NCBI RefSeq assembly: GCF_003697785.1
Contig: NZ_QOKZ01000001.1
Location: 248,001 to 312,000, forward strand
DNA length: 64,000 bases
Origin: Paracoccus alkanivorans
Lineage (GTDB): Bacteria > Pseudomonadota > Alphaproteobacteria > Rhodobacterales > Rhodobacteraceae
Direction of reading: 5' to 3'
Shown here: positions 48,628 through 56,423 of the stretch, in pieces
Numbering within the stretch: the first letter of the stretch is position 1
Layout of the letters: the number at the start of each line of letters is the position of its first letter
Program-made: the position numbers and the translations under genes
Notes under the pieces: generated by a model
The model's input: the letters and a program-made list of their open reading frames with translations, nothing else
Databases searched by the model: none
Told to the model about the DNA's origin: nothing

Positions 48628-50064
48628 ATGCCCCCCATCACTTTGCGCCAACCGGTTCTGCCTCCCTCTGCCGATCGTTCCTTCTGGCTACAGGATATTG
48701 ACGCGCAAAGCGTCACCGAGCCTTTGGCGGGCAGCCAACAGGCGGATATCGTGATCGTCGGCGGTGGCTATACCGGTCTGTGGACCGCGCTGCGCCTGCG
48801 CGAACAGGCGCCGGAAAAGCGGATCATGGTGCTTGAGGCCGGACATTGCGGCTCGGGCGCCTCCGGGCGGAATGGCGGGCAGATCCATTCCTGGTATGCC
48901 GAGATTGATCAGCTGGCCGCAGTGGTGGGCGAGCAGGAAGCGCGGCGCCTTTGCGCCGACACAGCCGATAGTATTGCCGAGATCAAGGCGCTTCACGACC
49001 GGGGCCTGATCGATTGCGACCTGCGTCTTGACGGCTGGCTCTGGACGGCCAGTTCGACGGCCCAGGAAGGGGCATGGTCACAGGCTGTCGCGATGACCGA
49101 GACTGCCGGCGCCGATCGTTTCCGGTCGCTTGACGCAGACGAAATCCACCGTCGCACCGGTTCACCCGTATCCTATACCGGGGTCGTGGAACCCGATGCC
49201 GGTTCCGTTCATCCGGGCAAGCTGGCCATTGGCCTGCGTGATCTGGCCACTGCGCGCGGCGTGATCGTCCATGAGAACTCGCCTGTTCTCGAAATCCATC
49301 CGGGCCCGGTCTGCCGCCTGCGCTGTTCCTCCGGCGAGGTCACTGCGCCAACGCTCGTGTTGGCTGCCAATGCCTGGCTGGCCGGAATTCCCGAGTTGCG
49401 GCAATATCTCTATATTGTGCAAAGTCAGGTCATCGCCACGGCGGAAATCCCGCAACGCTTGGACAAATTGGGCTGGCGCGATGGGGCGGCAATCTGCGAT
49501 TCCCAACGTCAGGTTCTGTATTACCAGCGGACACCGAAAGGCCGGGTGATCTTTGGCCATGGCAGCGGACTGACCGCCTTTCGCGAGAATTTCGGCGCCG
49601 AGTTCAATCGCAGCACCAAGCGCGGGCGCGACAATGTCGCGGAACTTCGCCGCGTCTATCCCGAACTGGCGGATGTCGAGATCACCCATGACTGGGCCGG
49701 CCCCATCGACTGCTCGGCCGATCACCTGCCGGTCATCGACCATTTGGCCGATCATCCCAACATCTTCTTCGGCATGGGGTTCAACGGCACCGGCATTGCC
49801 CAGACCCCGATTGCCGGCCGCATCCTGGCCAGCCTTGCCCTTGGCAGCCGCGACCGCTGGAGCGAAAGCAGGCTGGTCGGCATCGGCAAACGCCTCAAGC
49901 TGCCCCCTGAACCTTTCCGATATCTTGGCGGCAGGTTGGTGCGCGCCGCCATTCGCCGCCGCAACGCACTGGAAATTCGAAATGAGCGGCCGGACCCGAT
50001 CACCCGCGTCCTGTCGGACATGACCCCCGGGCGCCGACCCGCCTGCACCACGGACAAGCCGTAA
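48628..50064 (+). CDS. FAD-dependent amine/amino-acid oxidoreductase (DAO family)
   Basis: This is a 478-residue DAO-fold enzyme. The FAD-binding motif is ADIVIVGGGYTGLWTALRL, followed by CGSGASGRNGGQIHSWYAE, where the SGRNGG loop is typical of gamma-glutamylputrescine and sarcosine oxidase-like enzymes. The C-terminal FAD loop is GMGFNGTGIAQTPIAGRIL. In this operon it could oxidise the amine or amino acid released from the sugar conjugate, or the conjugate itself as fructosyl-amino-acid oxidases do. No membrane segment is visible. It begins two bases after the kinase stop codon. Confidence 0.87.
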   Translation: MPPITLRQPVLPPSADRSFWLQDIDAQSVTEPLAGSQQADIVIVGGGYTGLWTALRLREQAPEKRIMVLEAGHCGSGASGRNGGQIHSWYAEIDQLAAVVGEQEARRLCADTADSIAEIKALHDRGLIDCDLRLDGWLWTASSTAQEGAWSQAVAMTETAGADRFRSLDADEIHRRTGSPVSYTGVVEPDAGSVHPGKLAIGLRDLATARGVIVHENSPVLEIHPGPVCRLRCSSGEVTAPTLVLAANAWLAGIPELRQYLYIVQSQVIATAEIPQRLDKLGWRDGAAICDSQRQVLYYQRTPKGRVIFGHGSGLTAFRENFGAEFNRSTKRGRDNVAELRRVYPELADVEITHDWAGPIDCSADHLPVIDHLADHPNIFFGMGFNGTGIAQTPIAGRILASLALGSRDRWSESRLVGIGKRLKLPPEPFRYLGGRLVRAAIRRRNALEIRNERPDPITRVLSDMTPGRRPACTTDKP

Positions 50065-50079
50065 CTGGAGTTTCGCGAA

Positions 50080-51183
50080 ATGGCCGAACTGACAATCCGT
50101 CAAGTAAGGAAATCATATGGCGCGATGGAGGTGCTGCATGGCATCGATCTCGATATCGAGAAGGGCGAGTTCATGGTCTTTGTCGGCCCTTCGGGCTGCG
50201 GCAAGTCCACGCTTCTGCGCAGCATTGCCGGGCTGGAAGACATCACCTCGGGAGAGTTGCGCATCGAGGGCCAGCTCATGAACCATGTCCCGCCCTCGAA
50301 ACGGGGCATCGCCATGGTCTTCCAGTCCTACGCGCTTTACCCGCATATGACAGTGCGCGACAACATGGCCTTCGGCATGAAGATCGCCGGCATGAAAAAG
50401 CCCGAGATCGAACAGCGCATCCGGCACGCTGCCGATATCCTGCAACTGGGCGCCTATCTGGATCGCCATCCCAAGGCGCTGTCCGGCGGGCAGCGCCAGC
50501 GCGTCGCCATCGGACGGGCCATCGTTCGCGACCCCCGGGTGTTTCTGTTCGACGAGCCCTTGTCGAATCTGGATGCCGCATTGCGCGTCGCCACCCGGAT
50601 CGAGATCGCCAAGCTGAAACAGGCCATGCCCGATACGACCATGATCTATGTCACCCATGATCAGGTCGAGGCGATGACGCTGGCCGACCGCATCGTCGTG
50701 CTGAAGGATGGTTATGTCGAGCAGGTCGGTGCCCCGAAAGAGCTATATCGTTGCCCACGCAACATGTTTGTCGCGCAATTCATAGGTTCTCCGGCGATGA
50801 ATATCATCGAGGGCAGGATCGTCCATAACGGCGGTGACCACGTGACCGTGGAACATGCCGCAAAAGGCACTGCCGAAATCGCGCTGCACATGGAGGAGGA
50901 GGTGATCGGCCGTTCCGTTCGCATGGGCGTCCGCCCAGAGGATCTGTCACTGGCCGATGACGGCCCTCACATCTTCTCCGGCACTATCGACCATATCGAG
51001 CATCTGGGCGAGGTCCAGCTGGTGCATCTCGATGTCGGGCTTTCCAATCAAGCGGTGATCGCAAAGCTCGCGGGATTACTGGATCTCGCCCGTGGGGACC
51101 AGATCCGTCTGCGCACTGCGGCGACATCGCTGCACCTGTTCGATGATCAGGGAGAGCGGCTGAACGGGCCGGCAGGCGGTTGA
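50080..51183 (+). CDS. ABC transporter ATPase, UgpC/MsmX type
   Basis: This is a 367-residue sugar-importer ATPase. Walker A is GPSGCGKSTLL, the Q-loop is VFQSYALYPHM, the signature is LSGGQRQRVAIGRA, Walker B is RVFLFDEPLSNLD and the switch is YVTHDQVEA. The C-terminal 130 residues form the OB-fold regulatory domain found in MalK and UgpC (FIGSPAMNIIEGRI, VRMGVRPEDL). It closes the operon and energises the two permeases encoded at 45059-46878. Confidence 0.95.
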   Translation: MAELTIRQVRKSYGAMEVLHGIDLDIEKGEFMVFVGPSGCGKSTLLRSIAGLEDITSGELRIEGQLMNHVPPSKRGIAMVFQSYALYPHMTVRDNMAFGMKIAGMKKPEIEQRIRHAADILQLGAYLDRHPKALSGGQRQRVAIGRAIVRDPRVFLFDEPLSNLDAALRVATRIEIAKLKQAMPDTTMIYVTHDQVEAMTLADRIVVLKDGYVEQVGAPKELYRCPRNMFVAQFIGSPAMNIIEGRIVHNGGDHVTVEHAAKGTAEIALHMEEEVIGRSVRMGVRPEDLSLADDGPHIFSGTIDHIEHLGEVQLVHLDVGLSNQAVIAKLAGLLDLARGDQIRLRTAATSLHLFDDQGERLNGPAGG

Positions 51184-51308
51184 TCTCAGGGAAATCCACT
51201 GCTTGAAACCGGCCTGGACGATGTGCCCTCCAACCTTTCACCACCCCTGGCAAGGATTTTCCGTTCTCGATCAAAGGGAAGATCCGATCAGCGCGCCCGG
51301 CTGCAAGC

Positions 51309-52082
51309 TCAGCTTTCCCCTTCGGGATACCAATCCGCCACGATGACCAGGCTGCCCGAGCCACCGGCCTCGACCAGCCGGGCGAATTCGTCGATGTCGC
51401 TGCCACGGTGATGGTAGGGGAACACGACCACGGGCCTGAACGCGGCGACGGCCTCGGCTGCCTGCTCTACCGTCATCGTATAGGGCAGGTTCATTGGCAG
51501 GAAGGCGGCCTCGATATCGGTCAGTGCGAGCATCTCGGGCGTGGGTTCGGTATCGCCGGCGATATAGAAACGCTTGCCACCGATGGTCAGCACATAGCCG
51601 TTGTCGCGGCCCTTTGGATGATACTGCAGCCGTTCCTCGGTGATGTTATGCGCGGGCAGCGCCTCTATCCGCAGATCCAATACCTCGGCCATGTCGCCAT
51701 TGGCCATCGCGCTGGCGCGCTCCTTCATCTCCCCGGGCAGCATGTCATGCACGGCAGGGTTGGTGATCAGCCGCACGGCGGGCAGCGCCTCAAGCGTTGG
51801 CAGATCGAAATGGTCTCCATGCTCATGAGTGATCAGGATCAGCTCGGGCTGGGGCAGGTCGGCATAGCTGGCACCGCCGCCGACCGGATCGACATGAATG
51901 ACCCCGCCCGGCGTTTCGATAACCATCGAGGCATGGTCCACGGGGTGAAAAATCACCTCGCCGCCATCAACAGGATAGCGGAAGGTCTTTGCGACTTCCT
52001 GGGTGGCGGCAAATCTTGGCAAGGCATTGGCGCCGATGGCGGCAGCGGCAAGCGTCAGCCCGGTGCGGCGGGTAATAGGCAT
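51309..52082 (-). CDS. Secreted metallo-beta-lactamase-fold hydrolase
   Basis: This is a 257-residue MBL-fold protein of the UPF0173/YtnP-like group. The N-terminus MPITRRTGLTLAAAAIGANA has a twin-arginine motif, so export of a folded metalloprotein by Tat is likely. The metal motif is THEHGDHFD, with further ligands in AGDTEPT and PYHHRG. The start at 52082 follows CCAGGAGATTCCCTC. The substrate is unknown. It is convergent with the ABC operon and lies 126 bases from it. Confidence 0.85.
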   Translation of the reverse strand: MPITRRTGLTLAAAAIGANALPRFAATQEVAKTFRYPVDGGEVIFHPVDHASMVIETPGGVIHVDPVGGGASYADLPQPELILITHEHGDHFDLPTLEALPAVRLITNPAVHDMLPGEMKERASAMANGDMAEVLDLRIEALPAHNITEERLQYHPKGRDNGYVLTIGGKRFYIAGDTEPTPEMLALTDIEAAFLPMNLPYTMTVEQAAEAVAAFRPVVVFPYHHRGSDIDEFARLVEAGGSGSLVIVADWYPEGES

Positions 52083-52214
52083 GAGGGAATCTCCTGGTGG
52101 CAACAAGGCGTAACGGTAACACCCAAAGCCGGTGATGGTTCCCATCATTTTCCATATGCAAACGGGCCGGCGGATGTGCCGGCCCGTTTGCTGTTCGTCG
52201 ACTTCGGGAAGCGC

Positions 52215-52625
52215 TCAGCCTTCGGGAAGCTGTGCCGCCACCTGATTCACCGCAGCCTCGATCTGCTGGCATTGCGCCTCGACGGTGGTATCCTGCTGGC
52301 TGGAGGCCTCCTCCAGCGATATCTCGTTGCCAGCCGCGGCGACGGTTCCCTCGCTGCCCTTCTGTTCGGCCGTGTCGCCTGCCGCAGTGTCGCCCTCGGG
52401 CAACATGCCGATCATCTTCTCCTGGGCGGCGACCGCTTCGGAGCCGGTAAAGCCCTGCGCTTCGCAGTATTTCAGAATGCCGAGCTGGTTGCGCGCAGCC
52501 TCGTAGGCGACGGCAGGATCCGTGGTGCTTGCTGCCGGTGCCTGCTGCGTCTCGGCCGTGTCCTGCGCGAAGGCAGCGGATGCGGCGAGCGTAACGCCCA
52601 GAGCGAAAGCGATTTGGCGGAACAT
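52215..52625 (-). CDS. Small secreted protein of unknown function
   Basis: This is a 136-residue protein with a clear signal peptide (MFRQIAFALGVTLAASAAFA, cleaved before QDT). The mature part is rich in Ala, Gln, Glu and Thr, acidic, and contains two cysteines (YCEAQGF and AQCQQIE) that may form a disulphide. I do not recognise a named domain. It starts with ATG at 52625 after AAAGGAGTCATAT. A periplasmic location is expected. Confidence 0.7.
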   Translation of the reverse strand: MFRQIAFALGVTLAASAAFAQDTAETQQAPAASTTDPAVAYEAARNQLGILKYCEAQGFTGSEAVAAQEKMIGMLPEGDTAAGDTAEQKGSEGTVAAAGNEISLEEASSQQDTTVEAQCQQIEAAVNQVAAQLPEG

Positions 52626-52895
52626 ATATGACTCCTTTTCCGTCAATGAGTGCGCATGCCTTGATGCGCTATCTGCCTAACACTGTGCCCGGAGAATGGT
52701 TCGGGTCATTCGACGCAAAGCGGGATTCGGTGCGGAACCCCGCCGATGGAAGCGTTTTGACAGCCGTTCGATCGGCAAGGAAAAGCCGTCCCACCGCGGA
52801 TGCCCGATACGGTGAGCCGTGGAATGGCCTTTTGTAATCAAGCCGTTTCGGACAACTGCAAGAAATGATCACGCCGTCGACCCGGATTTTCCGTT

Positions 52896-53035
52896 GCGAT
52901 TCCTGCTCGGTCCGGGCCTTGTCTCCCAAGGCCGGATACGCGCCAGCAGGAAATGGAATCGCCATGCTTTAGGGCTGAACGGTTATCGCAATTTGAAACA
53001 CCAAACCCCCGGCATTGGCGGCCGGGGGCTTTTCT
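52896..53035 (+). ncRNA. Candidate structured small RNA with terminator
   Basis: In the 460-base gap between two minus-strand genes, GCGATTCC (52896-52903) pairs with GGAATCGC (52955-52962), TGCT (52904-52907) with AGCA (52945-52948), and an inner hairpin pairs CCGGGCCTTG (52912-52921) with CAAGGCCGG (52927-52935). A strong terminator with a T-run follows at 53006-53035 on the plus strand. No open frame accounts for this structure. I cannot assign a known RNA family, and the same stems would also form on the minus strand. The left part of the gap (52626-52895) shows nothing definite. Confidence 0.4.
53006..53035 (+). terminator. Strong terminator hairpin beyond dctM
   Basis: CCCCCGGC (53006-53013) pairs perfectly with GCCGGGGG (53021-53028), followed on the plus strand by CTTTTCTTTTT. 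On the minus strand it lies 50 bases after the dctM stop and could also end that operon, although the T-run there is weaker. Confidence 0.8.
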
Positions 53036-53085
53036 TTTTCGTGGAAACAATCCCCGGGGCCATGCCCGGCTCATTGCGAGGCGCC

Positions 53086-54477
53086 CTATTTGATGATCAC
53101 TTCCGGCCCCATCATGGTCGTCGGCAGCCAGGTACTGAGCCAGGGAACATAGGTCACGAGAATCAGGAACAGGAACAGCACCGCCAGGAAAGGCGCTGCG
53201 GCCTTGATTACCCGGACCATCGACATCCCCGCCACACCCGAGGTCACGAAGAGGTTCAGACCGACCGGAGGTGTCAGCATCCCGATCTCCATGTTCACGA
53301 CCATGATGATACCCAGATGGATCGGATCGACACCCAGTTCGAGCGCGATCGGGAAAACCAGCGGGGCCACGATCAGGATAAGGCCCGACGGCTCCATGAA
53401 CTGACCGCCGATCAGCAGGATCACGTTAACGACGACAAGGAACATGATCTTGCCAAAGCCCGCGTCCAGCATCAGCCCGGCGACATGCTGCGGAATCTGC
53501 TCGTCCGTCAGAACATGCTTGAGGATCAGCGCATTGGCGATGATGAACATCAGGGTGATGGTCAGCTTGCCCGCGTCGAGCAGCACGTCGCGGGTGCCCG
53601 GATGGAAGAACACCGTCACCAGCGCCTGCGGTTTCTGCCATAGCGGAATACGCCGGTCGCCATCGCGCAGCGGCCCCATATCGCGATAAATGAACATCGC
53701 CACGATGAAGGCCCAGACAGACGAGACCGCGGCAGCTTCGGTCGGGGTGAAGATCGCCTTGATGCGGGTGCCGGGAATACCGTAAAGCCCGACCATGATG
53801 ATGACGATAAGCATCAGGCCCCAGAAGGCCTGGGCGAAGCTTTCCCATATCTCGCGCCAGCCCTGCCATTGGCCGCGCGGCATGTTCTTCCAAAGCGCGA
53901 TGCCAAGAATCGTCACCATCAGCATGCCGCCTGCGACCAGTCCGGGAATGACACCCGCAAGGAACATCCGTCCGACCGAGACATCTGTGGCGCTGGAATA
54001 GACAACCATGACGATCGAAGGCGGGATCAGAATACCCAATGTGCCCGCGTTGCAGATTACGCCAGCGGCGAAATCCTTGGAATAACCCACCTGACGCATC
54101 GCCGCGATCACGATGGAGCCAATGGCGATCACCGTGGCGGGGGACGATCCGGACAGGGCGGCAAACATCATACAGGCGAAAACCCCCGCGATCGCCAGCC
54201 CGCCCGGGAAATGCCCCACGCAAGCGATAGAGAAACGGATGATCCGCTGCGCCACGCCTCCCGTGGACATGAAGCTGGATGCGAGGATGAAAAAGGGAAT
54301 CGCCAGAAGCGTCGCATGCCCCTCCATCGCATTGTAAAGCGTCTGCGCGATCGAAGCGAGCGAGGTGTTTGAATACCACAGAAGGAACAGGGTAGAGGAC
54401 ATGCCGAGCGAGATCGAGATCGGCACGCCGATCAACATGAACCCGACGATCAGGAAAAACAGGATTGCGATATCCAT
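53086..54477 (-). CDS. dctM: TRAP transporter large permease (DctM)
   Basis: This is a 463-residue large membrane subunit of a TRAP transporter, with about 12 helices. Family marks are IGVPISISLGMSSTLFLLWY at the N-terminus, FAALSGSSPATVIAIGSI and FMEPSGLILIVAPLVFPIA. It drives substrate uptake with an ion gradient. It follows the small permease gene by four bases. The binding protein upstream suggests a C4-dicarboxylate or similar organic acid. Confidence 0.95.
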   Translation of the reverse strand: MDIAILFFLIVGFMLIGVPISISLGMSSTLFLLWYSNTSLASIAQTLYNAMEGHATLLAIPFFILASSFMSTGGVAQRIIRFSIACVGHFPGGLAIAGVFACMMFAALSGSSPATVIAIGSIVIAAMRQVGYSKDFAAGVICNAGTLGILIPPSIVMVVYSSATDVSVGRMFLAGVIPGLVAGGMLMVTILGIALWKNMPRGQWQGWREIWESFAQAFWGLMLIVIIMVGLYGIPGTRIKAIFTPTEAAAVSSVWAFIVAMFIYRDMGPLRDGDRRIPLWQKPQALVTVFFHPGTRDVLLDAGKLTITLMFIIANALILKHVLTDEQIPQHVAGLMLDAGFGKIMFLVVVNVILLIGGQFMEPSGLILIVAPLVFPIALELGVDPIHLGIIMVVNMEIGMLTPPVGLNLFVTSGVAGMSMVRVIKAAAPFLAVLFLFLILVTYVPWLSTWLPTTMMGPEVIIK

Positions 54478-54481
54478 TAAC

Positions 54482-55162
54482 TCAGTCCTCGCGTTTCATG
54501 TGGCGCAGGTCCTCGATCGCGTCCTCGGCCTCATGGCTGACGATCAATCCGTCACGTTCGCCCTTCCAGATGTGCCACATGGCCTGTAGCAACCTGTAAA
54601 GCAGCAGGGCCACACCGAGCGGAAGGGCGAAATAGGGGATGAGACGTGGCAGCTTTTCATAAGCCTCGCCCTGATTGAAGGCGTCTCCCATCCAGGCCAG
54701 AACGCCAGGCATTGGAATCTGGTCGGTGGTGTAGAAGGCGCGATCGCGGGTCTCGGCGAAGCCGGTCGGAAACCAGCGTCCCGAGGTTTGCTGAAATCCT
54801 GCGAATGGCGCCCAGTAGTCATAGGCGCCCTTGAGCAGCAACACCGCGTAGAACACGCAGATCGCCCCCGCCGCCAGGGCCAGTATGCGACGCGCAGCCG
54901 GAGGCAGGATATTGATCACCGCATCGACGCCAAGATGCGCGTTCACCTTGATCGAATAGGACATGCCGATCAGCACCAGCCACGCGAATAGCGCCAGCAC
55001 CGTCTCCAGCCCCCAGATGAGCGAACTCTGGAACAGGTAGCGCAGGATAACGTTCACGAATGTCAGGACAGTCATCAATCCCAACAGGATTGCGATCAGG
55101 TTCTCTTCAAGGCCGTTGACAAAACGGCCCACCGGACCGCGGGGCACGTATCGATGGCTCAT
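54482..55162 (-). CDS. dctQ: TRAP transporter small permease (DctQ)
   Basis: This is a 226-residue small membrane subunit with four helices: NLIAILLGLMTVLTFVNVIL, WGLETVLALFAWLVLIGMSY, AARRILALAAGAICVFYAVL and FALPLGVALLLYRLL. The motif SYSIKVNAHLGVDAV is typical of DctQ. It is longer than average owing to a periplasmic insertion (residues 120-175). It lies between the binding-protein and DctM genes. Confidence 0.92.
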   Translation of the reverse strand: MSHRYVPRGPVGRFVNGLEENLIAILLGLMTVLTFVNVILRYLFQSSLIWGLETVLALFAWLVLIGMSYSIKVNAHLGVDAVINILPPAARRILALAAGAICVFYAVLLLKGAYDYWAPFAGFQQTSGRWFPTGFAETRDRAFYTTDQIPMPGVLAWMGDAFNQGEAYEKLPRLIPYFALPLGVALLLYRLLQAMWHIWKGERDGLIVSHEAEDAIEDLRHMKRED

Positions 55163-55216
55163 CGACTCCTCCGGAACTAGGTGGCCCGCCCCGGAGCGGG
55201 GCGGGCCTGCTGTCGA

Positions 55217-56221
55217 TCAGTGCTTTTCGTTGATGGCCTGAACGGCGTCGATGTTTTCCTGGCCGACACCTTCGGCGAACTGTTCCCATACGGGCTTCAT
55301 CGCATCGACCCATGCCTGGCGCTGTGCGTCGTCGAGTTCGCGCACCTCGGTCCCGGCATCGATGACGGCCTGGCGCGCCGCCATGTCAACCTCGTTCACG
55401 GCGGCGTTCCGCTCTTCGGTGACTTCGTGCAGAATGGTCAGCATCTGGTCACGCATCTCGGGATCGAGGCTGTCCAGCCAGTCGATCGAGGCGACGACCA
55501 GGTAATCAAGGACACCATGATTGGTCTCTGTCACGCCATCCTGAACCTCGAAGAATTTCTGGCCATAGATATTCGCCCAGCTGTTTTCCTGCCCGTCCAC
55601 GACGCCGGTCTGCAGTGCGCCGTAAACCTCGGAAAAGGCCATCGGCTGAGCCGAAGCGCCAAGCTGCTCGATCATCGCGACCAGCACGTCCGAAGGCTGC
55701 ACGCGGAATTTAAGACCCTTGGCGTCTTCGGGACTGATCAGCGGCTTGCTGGCCGAGAATTGCTTCATCCCGTTATGCCAGAATTCCAGACCGGACAGAC
55801 CACGACGCTCCATCGAGGCTTTCATCGCCGTTCCGGCCTCTGACGCCTGGAATTCGTCCACCGCCTCGATGTTCTTGAACATGAAGGGCAGGTCGTAGAT
55901 CTGGAAAACCTTGGTGAAGGTTTCGAATTTAGACAGCGAGGGCGCGGCCAGTTGCACATCCCCCTGCAGCATAGCCTCCAGCACGGCATCGTCGTCGTAC
56001 AGGGTCGAGTTCGGATAGACCTCGACACACATCTTGCCGTCCATCTCGGCATTCACGCGTTCGGCGAAAAGCGCGGCGGCGATCCCCTTGGGATGCTTGT
56101 CGCTATTGGTGACATGGCTGAACTTGACCTTGACCTCTTCACCGTCGCATCCCGCCGGGTCGGCTGCGGCAGCCCCCGCCATGAGCGCGAGACCACAGGT
56201 TGCAATCAGCAATTTTTTCAT
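55217..56221 (-). CDS. dctP: TRAP transporter solute-binding protein (DctP)
   Basis: This is a 334-residue periplasmic binding protein with the signal peptide MKKLLIATCGLALMAGAAAA. The conserved carboxylate-binding region is present: GLKFRVQPSDVLVAMIEQLG with its Arg, followed by FSEVYGALQTGVVDGQENSW. It is the first gene of the dctPQM unit and lies about 200 bases from valS on the opposite strand. The ligand is an organic acid; which one is unknown. Confidence 0.94.
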   Translation of the reverse strand: MKKLLIATCGLALMAGAAAADPAGCDGEEVKVKFSHVTNSDKHPKGIAAALFAERVNAEMDGKMCVEVYPNSTLYDDDAVLEAMLQGDVQLAAPSLSKFETFTKVFQIYDLPFMFKNIEAVDEFQASEAGTAMKASMERRGLSGLEFWHNGMKQFSASKPLISPEDAKGLKFRVQPSDVLVAMIEQLGASAQPMAFSEVYGALQTGVVDGQENSWANIYGQKFFEVQDGVTETNHGVLDYLVVASIDWLDSLDPEMRDQMLTILHEVTEERNAAVNEVDMAARQAVIDAGTEVRELDDAQRQAWVDAMKPVWEQFAEGVGQENIDAVQAINEKH

Positions 56222-56423
56222 CGATTTTCCTCCCATTGAAACATCGTGACTGGGCGTGTTGGCCCGTTTTTACCTACCTCGCCATCACAACGGCACTGCC
56301 CTGTTGAAGCAAGCAAAATCTTGTAAGTGTTTTCCGCAACTGGACTGGAACGCGGTGCTTGCATAGTCTTGGCCTTTCCGCTCCGCTTAGGTAATCGGGT
56401 GCCCAAGCAAAGGGATCGCCGAA

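Noticed and set aside
52628..52837. Plus-strand frame of 69 codons upstream of the candidate small RNA
   Set aside because: Low-quality composition and no family resemblance; it overlaps the promoter region of the secreted-protein gene.
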